A stretch of 64,000 bases of DNA from BOG-908 sp964242115 (GTDB taxonomy: Bacteria; Pseudomonadota; Alphaproteobacteria; Acetobacterales; Acetobacteraceae). Location of the stretch: assembly GCA_964242115.1 (NCBI GenBank), contig CAXSZX010000007.1, forward strand, positions 124,001 to 188,000, given 5' to 3'. Positions 51,356 through 59,611 of this stretch are shown here, piece by piece. The notes under the pieces were generated by a model. The model had not been told where the DNA came from. It worked only from the letters and a program-made list of their open reading frames with translations, and made no database searches. The position numbers were made by a program, and so were the translations under genes. Numbering within the stretch: the first letter of the stretch is position 1; every line of letters begins with the position of its first letter.

Positions 51356-52564
51356 TCAAAAGCCCAGCACCGCCTTCGCAATGATGTTCCGCTGTATCTC
51401 GTTCGACCCGCCGTAGATCGTCACCTTGCGGTAGTTGAAATACTCCGGCGCTGCGGTGTCCGCCCAGTCGAAGCCGTCCGGCAAGTCGTTGGCACCTTCC
51501 GGGATTTCTTCCTGTTCGTCGTGGTAGGCCAGCGCGAACGGCCCCGCCATCTCCAAAGCCAGCTCGGTGGTCGCCTGTTGTATCTCCGAGCCCTTGATCT
51601 TCAGGATCGACGAGGCCGGGTTCGGCTTGTTGGAGTGGTCGCGCTCTGCGGCCACCACGCGCAGCTGCGTCATCTCCAGCGCCTTCAGCTCGATCTCCAC
51701 CGAGCGGACCTTGTGGCGGAACGCCGCGTCGTCCCACAGCGCGCCGTCGCCGGACGGCACCGTGCGCGCCAGCTCCTGGATGCGGCGCAGGCGCGCCTTG
51801 CTGCTGCCGATGCGCGCGATGTTGGAACGTTCGTTGCCCAGCAGGAACTTCGCACAATCCCAGCCGCGGTTTTCCTGGCCAACCAGGTTTTCGGCCGGCA
51901 CACGCACGTCGTCGAACCAAACCTCGTTGACCTCGTAGCCGCCGTCGATCAGCTGGATCGGGCGGACGGTCACGCCGGGCGTCTTCATGTTCACCAGGAT
52001 GAAGCTGATGCCTTCCTGCGGCTTGCGCGCTTCGGGGTTGGTGCGAGCGAGCACGAAGATCCAGTCCGCCCACTGGCCGAGCGTGGTCCACGTTTTCTGG
52101 CCGTTGATCACCCAGCTGTCGCCGTCGCGCACTGCTTTGGTCTTCAGGTTCGCGAGGTCGGAGCCGGCACCGGGTTCGGAGAAACCCTGGCACCACCAAT
52201 CGTCGATGTTGGCGATGCGCGGCAGGTAATGCGCCTTTTGCGCGTCGTTGCCGAAGGCGGCGATCACCGGGCCCACCATGTGGGTGCCGAAGGGCAGCGG
52301 GCTGGGCACGTTCTCGCTCAGCATCTCCTCGTTGTAGATGTAGAGCTGGATCGGGGTCCAGCCGCGGCCGCCATACTGCACGGGCCAGTGCGGCACGGCC
52401 AGGCCGGCGCGGTTGAGGATCTGCTGGCACTTGATGAAGTCTTCGCGGCCGATGTGGCGGCCTTCGCCGATGCGGGTGCGAATGTCCTGCGGGATGTTCT
52501 CGCGAAAGAACGTGCGCATTTCGTGGCGGAAGGCATTCTCTTCTTCGGTGAAACGTAAGTCCAT
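51356..52564 (-). CDS. Acyl-CoA dehydrogenase, PimC-like large subunit
   Basis: A 402-residue flavin dehydrogenase: MDLRFTEEENAFRHEMRTFFREN, WWCQGFSEPGAGSDLANLKT near residue 135, INGQKTWTTLGQWADW near 160 and IYGGSNEIQRNIIAKAVLGF at the C-terminus. It closely fits the large subunit of pimeloyl-CoA dehydrogenase, which pairs with a PimD-type partner encoded next. The ATG at 52564 follows AGGAGAAC, a good ribosome site; the frame above it adds only MPAGEHT. Confidence 0.85.
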   Translation of the reverse strand: MDLRFTEEENAFRHEMRTFFRENIPQDIRTRIGEGRHIGREDFIKCQQILNRAGLAVPHWPVQYGGRGWTPIQLYIYNEEMLSENVPSPLPFGTHMVGPVIAAFGNDAQKAHYLPRIANIDDWWCQGFSEPGAGSDLANLKTKAVRDGDSWVINGQKTWTTLGQWADWIFVLARTNPEARKPQEGISFILVNMKTPGVTVRPIQLIDGGYEVNEVWFDDVRVPAENLVGQENRGWDCAKFLLGNERSNIARIGSSKARLRRIQELARTVPSGDGALWDDAAFRHKVRSVEIELKALEMTQLRVVAAERDHSNKPNPASSILKIKGSEIQQATTELALEMAGPFALAYHDEQEEIPEGANDLPDGFDWADTAAPEYFNYRKVTIYGGSNEIQRNIIAKAVLGF

Positions 52565-52592
52565 GGTGTGTTCTCCTGCCGGCACCCGTCAC

Positions 52593-52725
52593 ATTGTTCT
52601 TTTTTGAAAAAAAGAACCAAAAAACTTCTGACTCCGCTGTCGCGCGCTCAACGGCGAAATCGGCGACAGCCGAAGCAAAAGCTTTTTGCTTCTTTTTCTC
52701 GAAAAAGAAGGCCTACCTTGCTTTC
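52593..52725. repeat. Paired-hairpin element between ligase and dehydrogenase genes
   Basis: A left GGTTC-type arm (TTGTTC...GAACC), the centre CGCTGTCGCGCGCTC and a right CTTC arm. The ligase's last codons (AAA GCA AGG TAG) are the arm's flank, so this copy also supplies a stop codon. Confidence 0.92.
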
Positions 52726-54416
52726 GCCTTCTCTTCCTCGGCCAACTGCGTCGCCAGCAGCTTGCCCACCGGGCTCTTCGGCAGGCTTTCGCGTATCTCC
52801 ACCGCGGTCGGCATCTCGTGGCGCCCCACCTTGTCGGCCAGGAACGCCTTCAGCGCATCGATGTCCAACGGCCGGGCACCCGCCCGCATCTTGACGAACG
52901 CCTTGGCGGCCTCGCCGCGGTAGTCGTCTGGCACGCCGATGACGATCACCTCTTCGACGTCCGGGTGCTCGTAGATGCTGTTCTCGATCATCGCGGGGTA
53001 GACGTTGAAGCCGCCGGAGATGATCATCCGCTTCTTGCGGTCCACCAGCGTGAACAGACCGTCGGCACTCATGTGGCCGATGTCGCCGGTCAGGAACCAC
53101 CCGTCGGCGTAGCTCTGCCGCGTCAGCTCCGGCTGGTTCCAGTAGCCGCTGGTGATGTTGGGGCCGCGCACGGCGATCTCGCCCACTGCGCCAGGTGGCA
53201 GCGCCTGGGTGGGGTCAGACAGCGAGACGATGCGCAGCTCCACGTTCGGCAGCGGCGTGCCGATCATGCCGGGGTCGGCGACCAGGCCGGGCGGCAGGCG
53301 GGTGCCCACGGCGCAGGTCTCCGTCATGCCCCAGCCCTGGCGCAACTGGCGGCCGAACAGGCGTTCTGCACGCGCGCACACCTCGGTCGGCAGCGGCGCC
53401 CCGCCGGACCCCACCATGGTCAGCGAGCTGAAATCGTGGTTCTCCACGCCGGGCTCGCTCAGCAGCGCGATCAGCATGGTGGGCACCGCGGGGAACGCGG
53501 TGGCGCGCTTCTCCTCGATGTCGCGGATGGTGGTGGCGATGTCGAAGCGCGGGCGCAGCAATATCTCGTTGCCGTCGGCGATGTTGAGCAGCAGCACGAT
53601 GCCCATGGCGTAGACGTGGAACATCGGCAGCACGCCGATCACCCGCTGGCTGCCGGGCTCCAGCCCCTCGTCGCGCCAGGCCAGGTAGTTGCTTGTGGCC
53701 GACAGCAGGTTGGCATGGGTCAACATCGCACCCTTCGGCATGCCAGTGGTGCCGCCGGTGTATTGCAGCAGCGCCAGATCCTCGGCGTGGATCTCCGGCC
53801 AGTTCGCGGGCAGTGTGTCGGTGAGCAGGTCGGCCAGGCGGCCGATCTTGTCGGTGTAGAGCGCGGGATCGGTGGCGGCGCCGCCCCAGTGGAAATCCTC
53901 GCCAACCAGCACGCGCGGGGCGGCGCCGGCTGCAACCAGTCTGGCCGCACCCTGGGCCAGGCCGCCGATGTCGGTGGTCACCACCAGATCGGCGCCGCTG
54001 TCGGCGATCTTGAAGGTCAGCTCGCGCGGGGCGTCGAGCGGGCTCAGATGCGCGAGCCTGGCGCCAGCCTTCAGTGCTGCGAAGAAACACACCGTGTGCC
54101 AGGGCGTGTTGGGCAGGAAGAGGGCGATGGTCTTGCCGGGCCCATAGCCGGCGGCGAGGAAGCCTGCAGCCATCCTGTCCACCATGCCAGCCAGTTCGGC
54201 GTAGCTGACTCGACGGTCCCTGTATTCCAGCGCCGGCTTGCCACCCCACTTCGCCGCGGAGCGCTCGAGCAGCTCCGGCAGCGTGCCCGCCATGACCGGC
54301 ATCTGCCAGGACAATCCGGGCGGGTAGTGCGCCTCCCACGGCTGGCGTGCCGGGCCGTCTCTGCCCGTGGACGGGGCCGCGTGCGCGTCCAGTGTCGCAG
54401 ACCCGTGCTGGTCCAT
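52713..54416 (-). CDS. Acyl-CoA synthetase, PimA/long-chain type
   Basis: A 567-residue AMP-forming ligase that activates a carboxylic acid to its CoA thioester. The AMP-binding core has LLQYTGGTTGMPKGAMLTHANL near residue 218 and GQLRQGWGMTETCAVG-type motif near 355. YADGWFLTGDIGHMSADGLFTLVDRKKRMIISGG near 445 and the C-terminal lysine in PKSPVGKLL near 550 complete the fold. Followed by PimC- and PimD-like dehydrogenases it resembles a dicarboxylate-CoA ligase, but general long-chain ligases are similar. The start has AAGGGG upstream. Confidence 0.83.
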   Translation of the reverse strand: MDQHGSATLDAHAAPSTGRDGPARQPWEAHYPPGLSWQMPVMAGTLPELLERSAAKWGGKPALEYRDRRVSYAELAGMVDRMAAGFLAAGYGPGKTIALFLPNTPWHTVCFFAALKAGARLAHLSPLDAPRELTFKIADSGADLVVTTDIGGLAQGAARLVAAGAAPRVLVGEDFHWGGAATDPALYTDKIGRLADLLTDTLPANWPEIHAEDLALLQYTGGTTGMPKGAMLTHANLLSATSNYLAWRDEGLEPGSQRVIGVLPMFHVYAMGIVLLLNIADGNEILLRPRFDIATTIRDIEEKRATAFPAVPTMLIALLSEPGVENHDFSSLTMVGSGGAPLPTEVCARAERLFGRQLRQGWGMTETCAVGTRLPPGLVADPGMIGTPLPNVELRIVSLSDPTQALPPGAVGEIAVRGPNITSGYWNQPELTRQSYADGWFLTGDIGHMSADGLFTLVDRKKRMIISGGFNVYPAMIENSIYEHPDVEEVIVIGVPDDYRGEAAKAFVKMRAGARPLDIDALKAFLADKVGRHEMPTAVEIRESLPKSPVGKLLATQLAEEEKAKAR

Positions 54417-54614
54417 TCCTCACCCCTTCGGTGTCCGGCCGTTCCCCGTAGCACGGGCGGCGCGTGTCAGGGCCGCTGCGCGGCCTCGTTATAGAACGTC
54501 AGGTTAGGGTATTTGCCTCTAAGGTCAAATCGTTTGCAGTGATGGAGTGCGCAGCACCGGCGTGCACCGGATAACGGGCACGCAGGCGGCTATTCCTGCC
54601 TGCATGGCCTCGGC

Positions 54615-55619
54615 TTAGGCGCCGCGCTGCACTGGCGTGGCGCCGGGCATCGGCTCGCTCGTACGCGGGCAAGCCGGCCTGAGGTGGGCTGGAACGGTAA
54701 AGCTGCCCGGTTCGTAGAAATAGTCGAGAATTCCCGGCAGCGCCCGGTCGGTCAGCGCCCAACGATAGGTGGCGTGGCCGGCGAACCCGACAGTCTCCAG
54801 CAATGTCACGTCGTCGAAGCCGCGCATGCGCCCGGCAAAGAACGCGTCCCGGGCATGCTCGGCGCTGTAGATCAGCGTGAGGCGGGGCCGTGGCGCGATG
54901 GCCCGGTGGTAGGCCGCGAAATCGATGCCAAGCGAGCGGTCCCGCTTGTAGAGCGTCACCAGCTGCGGATACTGGTTCAGCTCGGCCCCCGGATGGTTGT
55001 TCAGGTCGAGGGAGGTGGGGATGCTGAACCCCAGCACGCGGGACGCGCCGAGGTCGCAGCCGTATTTCAGCGCGGGCGCGCCGCCGGCGGACATGCCGAT
55101 GCAGGCCACTTCGTCGACACCGAGGATGCGGATGATGTCGGTGAACCGCGTCAGACACGCGCGGTAGTCTTCTCCAAGCCCGTCGATCCCGGCCAGCGCA
55201 AAACACCGTTTCGGGTCGCGAAGCAGAAGCAGGTGCGTGTCGTGCGCCGCGAGCAGCGGCGTGGGAATGACGAGCTGGGCGTTGTTGCCGGCGAAGACGA
55301 TGGTCAGCCGGCGAGCCCCGGGCTTGCACAGCAGCGCCACCCACGTGCGACGGTCCGGCATGTCGGAGCCGGCGGTCGCGGGTGCGACGCCGGATGCCTG
55401 GGCCAGCACCTCCTCACCCGCGCGGTAACGCTCCACGACGCCAACGAACGCGAAAGGTGACCGCTTGCGCAAGCGAGGCGGCTGCGTCCCGAGCGTGGCG
55501 AGCTGGGCGAACTGGCCGTACGAGATCATCTGTACAGCGTCCCAATCCTGCTTGCACAGGTCCGGCATGGCGGCCTGCACAGGCGCAGGGCGGGAGACCG
55601 GGTGCTGGGACAGGGACAT
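54615..55619 (-). CDS. Alpha/beta-hydrolase-like protein
   Basis: A 334-residue protein with a hydrolase core: RRLTIVFAGNNAQLVIPTP (oxyanion region) near residue 104 and the nucleophile elbow ACIGMSAGGAPALKYG near 175, followed by LIYSAEHARDAFF and FAGHATYRWALTD with a possible acid and the catalytic histidine. It has no signal peptide. I know no named family for it; an esterase-like role is inferred. The 198-base gap to the ligase gene contains nothing recognisable. Confidence 0.62.
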   Translation of the reverse strand: MSLSQHPVSRPAPVQAAMPDLCKQDWDAVQMISYGQFAQLATLGTQPPRLRKRSPFAFVGVVERYRAGEEVLAQASGVAPATAGSDMPDRRTWVALLCKPGARRLTIVFAGNNAQLVIPTPLLAAHDTHLLLLRDPKRCFALAGIDGLGEDYRACLTRFTDIIRILGVDEVACIGMSAGGAPALKYGCDLGASRVLGFSIPTSLDLNNHPGAELNQYPQLVTLYKRDRSLGIDFAAYHRAIAPRPRLTLIYSAEHARDAFFAGRMRGFDDVTLLETVGFAGHATYRWALTDRALPGILDYFYEPGSFTVPAHLRPACPRTSEPMPGATPVQRGA

Positions 55620-56019
55620 GATAACCTTCGCGAATACGGGCGCCAGACCGCATTAATAACACTTGCGGTACGCTAGACCGCTCAGGGCGGGTGGTCAACA
55701 AACTCCGCTTCTCCAGGTGGATCTTTCAGCAACGACTACGACGCGGGCCGGCTGCCGCAGGAGCTCTGCCAGTCGTTGAGTCCGCCGCAACATGCTGCAG
55801 AGGCGATGGTCATCTGTTGCGGATACGGCTGGCAACCATTCCCATTTCTGTCGAGCCAGCCTCGGTTCGTTTGCGACGGTCCAAGCTCGCTTCGCCCTGA
55901 CAGTTCATCCGGGCGGAGCATCACGGCGGCAACTTCAAGTTAAAATCGTGCTCGTCAGGGCGATACAACTTAAGATTGCCGACATCTCGGCGACTAGCCA
56001 ACCGGAAGATGTTGTGCTC

Positions 56020-56033
56020 ACGCAATATTGCGT
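56020..56033. promoter_or_regulatory. Perfect 14-bp palindrome, possible operator
   Basis: ACGCAATATTGCGT is its own complement. Its centre lies about 61 bases upstream of the predicted transcription start at ~56088, a spacing typical of class I activator sites. The factor is unknown. The 505-base gap 55620-56124 holds no other feature except the promoter. Confidence 0.5.
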
Positions 56034-56052
56034 AAAATGTTCCGAATCAGGT

Positions 56053-56081
56053 TTGTTGCATTTGCGTCTACTGCATATGAT
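56053..56081 (+). promoter_or_regulatory. Sigma-70-like promoter
   Basis: TTGTTG (56053-56058), a 17-base spacer and TATGAT (56076-56081), giving a start near 56088. It is followed by a leader of about 37 bases with GGGAGG at 56112-56117, seven bases before the exported-protein ATG. Confidence 0.55.
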
Positions 56082-56124
56082 GCTTCGCGCAACGTCTAAG
56101 TTGCGAATGCTGGGAGGCACACGA

Positions 56125-56541
56125 ATGCGTTTTCACTTGCTCGGGCTTGCTGCTGCGCTGTGCGTGGTCGGCGCGGCGCCAAGCCATGCCAAGGGTTACT
56201 CCGGCTACTACTTGGCAACGTTCAAGGTGCCAGGTGGTTACTTCAAGCACTGCTTCGCCCTGACCCAGACCAATTCAGTAGCGGGCTACTCGGCTAGCGG
56301 AACCTGGACGGACACCGACTTTCCGAACACCGCCGGACAGTTCGTGGTGTTCCAGCGAACGTTCCATCTTGCCGGTTACGTCGGTGATCCGAACGAGACG
56401 GACTACTTGGCCGTGGACGGACGCGTCGCGAACGGAACGCTTAACACCACGAGCTTCGACTACTTCACGCCGAACGGCATCTACCTGGAGGCTGGCTCGT
56501 TCACCGAGATGCGCGACGCCGCCTGCAACATTCCTCAGTAA
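56125..56541 (+). CDS. Small exported protein of unknown function
   Basis: A 138-residue protein with a clear signal peptide (MRFHLLGLAAALCVVGAAPSHAKG) and a mature beta-rich part with many aromatic residues (YSGYYLATFKVPGGYFKHCFALTQT). Two cysteines, in KHCFAL and DAACNIP, could form a disulfide. I do not recognise the family. The start is fixed by GGGAGG seven bases upstream and by the signal peptide. It appears to be monocistronic with its own promoter and a possible operator. Confidence 0.7.
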   Translation: MRFHLLGLAAALCVVGAAPSHAKGYSGYYLATFKVPGGYFKHCFALTQTNSVAGYSASGTWTDTDFPNTAGQFVVFQRTFHLAGYVGDPNETDYLAVDGRVANGTLNTTSFDYFTPNGIYLEAGSFTEMRDAACNIPQ

Positions 56542-56699
56542 CCCATCGGCGACCTCGCCGGCCGCGGCGAGGTCGCTCACCGGCGCGTCCATGCGCGGCG
56601 TAGCGCAACCTGTCTGTCGGTGCGCTTGCCGGTGCGAGGCGAGATGGCGATGTCGCGCCGCGCACAGGTTGCCGGCTGCGTTGAACTGCAACCTTGCGG

Positions 56700-56846
56700 G
56701 AAGAAAGGCCTGCTTTTCTCGAAAAGCAGCAAAAAACCTTTGGTCCTGCTGTCGAGATGGTTCTGTCGCGATGGTTCTGCCGCGTGTACGCAAGGGCACA
56801 AAAGGTTTTTGGTTCTTTTCTTCGAAAAGGAACCGCTTGCCTTGCC
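56700..56846. repeat. Paired-hairpin element with left CTGC arm
   Basis: A left CTGC arm (GGCCTGCTTTTCTCGAAAAGCAGC), the centre CTGCTGTCGAGATGG...CTGTCGCG, and a right GGTTC arm ending GGAACCGCTTGCC. The 375-base gap 56542-56916 holds no gene apart from this element. Confidence 0.9.
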
Positions 56847-56916
56847 TGCCCTCAACCGCAAAACACCCAGCCGCGATTGGGCTTGCCGAACCCGTCGTTT
56901 GTGGCAGACTAAGCAC

Positions 56917-57132
56917 ATGGACAACAACAAAGAAAAATGGAGTGTGCCCCTCACCTGCAAGCAGTGCGGGGCCACCGGAAACGCCACCTTCTCTCAGGAT
57001 ACCGGCGCGCTGATGACCAGCGAGTCTCTCGCCGTGGACAACGTGTCTGGCGACCTCAAGCTGGAAAAGCTCGGCAGGACACCGGACGAGACCACCTTCA
57101 CGTGCCTCAAATGCGGTACCGTCAGTCCCTAA
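56917..57132 (+). CDS. Small zinc-ribbon protein
   Basis: A 71-residue protein starting MDNNKEKWSVPLTCKQCGATG and ending TTFTCLKCGTVSP, with two CxxC pairs that should bind one zinc. The middle (FSQDTGALMTSESLAVDN) is polar. Function unknown; such ribbons often bind nucleic acid or partner proteins. The ATG at 56917 lies beyond the repeat. Confidence 0.68.
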   Translation: MDNNKEKWSVPLTCKQCGATGNATFSQDTGALMTSESLAVDNVSGDLKLEKLGRTPDETTFTCLKCGTVSP

Positions 57133-57144
57133 CCTTCGGCCCTC

Positions 57145-57236
57145 GCGCTGCCGGACGGCTGAACAACACGCACCCACGCGGCAAGCCGACAGAGAACAAG
57201 AGTTTTTTTTAAAAAAAGAACCGCTTGCTTCCTTGC
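57145..57236. repeat. Paired-hairpin element, right half
   Basis: A decayed centre (CGCTGCCGGACGGCTGAAC), then GAGAACAAGAGTTTTTT and a shortened GGTTC-type stem ending GAACCGCTTGCTTCC. It lies between the zinc-ribbon gene and the convergent lipoprotein gene. Confidence 0.8.
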
Positions 57237-57247
57237 CTGCTCTCGTC

Positions 57248-57373
57248 TCAGTGCGTCGGGTACAACTTCGGGTACGTGATCTGATCCGCAGGCCCCGGCC
57301 GGGTCGGCGCGCCCACCTTGCCGCATGCTGCCAGCATGCCCAGCAACCCCAGCACGCACACGGCCCGGATCAT
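57248..57373 (-). CDS. LptM-like small lipoprotein
   Basis: A 41-residue lipoprotein: MIRAVCVLGLLGMLAACGKVGAPTRPGPADQ. The lipobox is LAAC with the lipidated Cys17, followed by GKVGAPTRP, the short Gly/Pro motif seen in LptM/YifL proteins that help mature the LPS export machinery. Its ATG overlaps the argH stop as ATGA, the usual genomic setting. Confidence 0.82.
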   Translation of the reverse strand: MIRAVCVLGLLGMLAACGKVGAPTRPGPADQITYPKLYPTH

Positions 57374-58884
57374 GCCAGCCGCTCCAGCCACGCGCGCGCC
57401 TGTTCGTCGACACGCACCGGCGCAGTGCCGCCATGGCTGGTGCGGGACGCGATCGACGCCGCCACGCTCAGCACGCCAAACACTTCTGCGGTGATCGCCG
57501 GCTCCACGTGCTGCATCTCCGCAAGTTCCAACCCTGCCAAATCCGTCCCCTTGCTCTCCGCAGTCGCCACCAGGCGCCCCGTGACGTGGTGCGCGGTGCG
57601 GAAGGGCAGGCCGGCCACCCGCACCAGCCAGTCGGCCAGGTCCGTCGCCGTGGCAAAGCCGGCACCGGCTGCCGCCTGCATCCGTGCCGCGTCGGGCTGC
57701 ATGTCGCGCACCATGCCCTCCGTGGCCGCCAGCGACAAGGCGAGCGCCTCGGTCGCGTCGAACACCCCCTCCTTGTCCTCCTGCATGTCCTTCGCGTAGG
57801 CCAGCGGCAGGCCCTTCATCACCGTCAGCAGCCCCACCAGCGCGCCGGTGATCCGCCCGGTCTTGGCGCGCGCCAGCTCGGCTGCGTCCGGGTTGCGCTT
57901 CTGCGGCATGATCGAGCTGCCGGTGGTGAACGCGTCCGACAGGCGCAGGAACCCGTAAGGCGCGCTGCACCAGATGATCACCTCCTCGGCGAAGCGGCTG
58001 ACATGCATCGCACAGATTGCCAGCGCAGCGAGGTACTCGATGGCGAAGTCCCGGTCCGACACCGAATCCAGCGAGTTGTCCGTGGGCGCCTCGAACCCGA
58101 GTGCCGCCGCGGTCATCGCGCGGTCGATGGGAAAGCTGGTGCCGGCAAGTGCCGCGGCCCCCAGCGGGCAGCGGTTCAGGCGCGCGCGGCAATCCGCCAG
58201 CCGGCCGCGGTCGCGCGCGAACATCTCCACGTAGGCCAGCAGGTGGTGGCCGAGCGTCACCGGCTGGGCAGTCTGCAAATGGGTAAAGCCGGGCATGGCG
58301 GTGCCAGCGTGTTCAGCCGCACGGCCGGCAAAGGCGCGCATCACCGCGGCCAGTTGCGCGTCCAGCCCGTCGGCCGCGTCGCGCACCCACAGGCGGAAGT
58401 CGGTCGCCACCTGGTCGTTGCGGCTGCGCGCGGTGTGCAGCCGGCGGCCAGGGTCGCCGATGCGCTCTGCCAGCCGCGCCTCGATGTTCATGTGCACGTC
58501 TTCCAGGGCCACGTCCCAGGCGAAGCTCCCGGCCTCGATCTCGCCGGCGATCTGGGCGAGGCCCGCGTCGATCGCGGTCTGGTCGGCCGCCGAGATGATC
58601 CCCACATGCGCCAGCATCGCCGCGTGGGCGCGCGAGCCGGCGACGTCCTGACGCCACAGCCTGTGGTCGAAGCCGACCGAGGCGTTGATGCGCTGCATGA
58701 TGTCGGCGGGCGCGCCGGCAAATCGGCCGCCCCACTGGGCGTTGGTCACGCTGGGGGGAGGCGGGGCGTTGGCAGCGCTGCGCACGGGCGGGGCATTGGC
58801 CGCGCCGTGCACCGGCGAGGCGTTGGCCGCGCCGTGCATGGCCGAGGCGGCTGATGACATGTGTGGTTCGGGTTCGGAGGACAT
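57370..58884 (-). CDS. argH: Argininosuccinate lyase with repetitive N-terminal extension
   Basis: A 504-residue homotetrameric lyase that splits argininosuccinate to arginine and fumarate. Signature elements are NAQWGGRFAGAPADIMQRINASVGF, HTARSRNDQVATDFRLWV, the catalytic serine loop TTGSSIMPQKRNPDAAELARAK near residue 323 and KGLPLAYAKDMQEDKE near 365. The conserved protein starts near residue 48. Ahead of it is an unusual (H/R)(G/S)AANAxP repeat (MHGAANASPVHGAANAPPVRSAANAPPPP). The start is uncertain: ATG 58884, 58860 or 58839 are all in frame, and none has a good ribosome site. Confidence 0.9.
   Translation of the reverse strand: MSSEPEPHMSSAASAMHGAANASPVHGAANAPPVRSAANAPPPPSVTNAQWGGRFAGAPADIMQRINASVGFDHRLWRQDVAGSRAHAAMLAHVGIISAADQTAIDAGLAQIAGEIEAGSFAWDVALEDVHMNIEARLAERIGDPGRRLHTARSRNDQVATDFRLWVRDAADGLDAQLAAVMRAFAGRAAEHAGTAMPGFTHLQTAQPVTLGHHLLAYVEMFARDRGRLADCRARLNRCPLGAAALAGTSFPIDRAMTAAALGFEAPTDNSLDSVSDRDFAIEYLAALAICAMHVSRFAEEVIIWCSAPYGFLRLSDAFTTGSSIMPQKRNPDAAELARAKTGRITGALVGLLTVMKGLPLAYAKDMQEDKEGVFDATEALALSLAATEGMVRDMQPDAARMQAAAGAGFATATDLADWLVRVAGLPFRTAHHVTGRLVATAESKGTDLAGLELAEMQHVEPAITAEVFGVLSVAASIASRTSHGGTAPVRVDEQARAWLERLA
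58876..58880 (+). promoter_or_regulatory. Ribosome-binding site deciding the TlpA start
   Basis: GGAGG seven bases before the TTG at 58888. It lies inside or next to the 5' end of argH on the other strand. Confidence 0.65.
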
Positions 58885-58887
58885 GGT

Positions 58888-59442
58888 TTGGCTTTGCTGA
58901 CGAGACGCGCGTTCGGTGCCGCAGGTGCCACCGTACTCGCCGGGCTCGTGCCCGGCAAACCTGCGCGCGCGCAGGATCCCGGCGCGCCGCAGGTGGACAT
59001 GCGTCCGCTCACCGACATCGTGCGCGCTCATCCGCCCGCTGTCCTGCCGCCCGCCAGCTTCCACTCCCTGGACGGCGCGCCCAAAACCCTCGCCGACTAC
59101 GCCGGTAGACCCGTGGTGCTGAATTTCTGGGCCACCTGGTGCATTCCCTGCGTCGCCGAGCTGCCGGAGCTGGACCGACTGGCCGCATCCGGCGGCTTCA
59201 CCGTGCTCGCCGTCTCCGCCGACCGGGGCGGAGCCGCCACCGTGCGGCCGTTCGCCGCCGCACACCACCTGGACCACTTGATCCTGCTGACTGACCAGGG
59301 CAGCGACGCGGTGCACGCCTTGGGCGTGGACGGCTTCCCTACCACGCTGCTGATCGGCGCGGACGGGCGCCTGCGCGGCACGCTGCAGGGGCCGGCCGCT
59401 TGGGGCGGGGCGCAGGGTGCGCTGCATGGTCTGCTCGGGTAA
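58888..59442 (+). CDS. TlpA/ResA-family disulfide reductase
   Basis: A 184-residue exported thioredoxin-fold protein. The signal peptide has an arginine pair (LTRRAFGAAGATVLAGLVPGKPARA). The active site is WATWCIPCVAELPELD near residue 89 and the cis-proline loop is DGFPTTLLIGADGRLRG near 152. It probably reduces disulfides in the periplasm, for example in apocytochromes. TTG at 58888 is taken as the start because GGAGG stands seven bases upstream. Its 5' end overlaps or abuts argH on the opposite strand, leaving no separate promoter gap. Confidence 0.83.
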   Translation: MALLTRRAFGAAGATVLAGLVPGKPARAQDPGAPQVDMRPLTDIVRAHPPAVLPPASFHSLDGAPKTLADYAGRPVVLNFWATWCIPCVAELPELDRLAASGGFTVLAVSADRGGAATVRPFAAAHHLDHLILLTDQGSDAVHALGVDGFPTTLLIGADGRLRGTLQGPAAWGGAQGALHGLLG

Positions 59443-59448
59443 CAAACA

Positions 59449-59596
59449 ATCAAGCGGTTTTTTTTAAAAAAGAACCAAAGAACCTTTGTTTCCGTAGTGC
59501 ACGCTGCCGGAGAGTCCGCGGAATATCCATCAGCGCGCACTCAAGCGAACAAAAGTTTTTTGGTGCTTTTTTTCAAAAAAGAACTGCTTGCCTTGC
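59449..59596. repeat. Paired-hairpin element between convergent genes
   Basis: A left GGTTC-type arm (CAAGCGGTTTTTT...GAACC), a diverged centre (CTGCCGGAGAGTCCGCG) and a right mixed arm (TTGGTGC...GAACTGCTTGCC). It lies between tlpA and radA. Confidence 0.86.
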
Positions 59597-59611
59597 TCGG
59601 CACCGTCTCCG

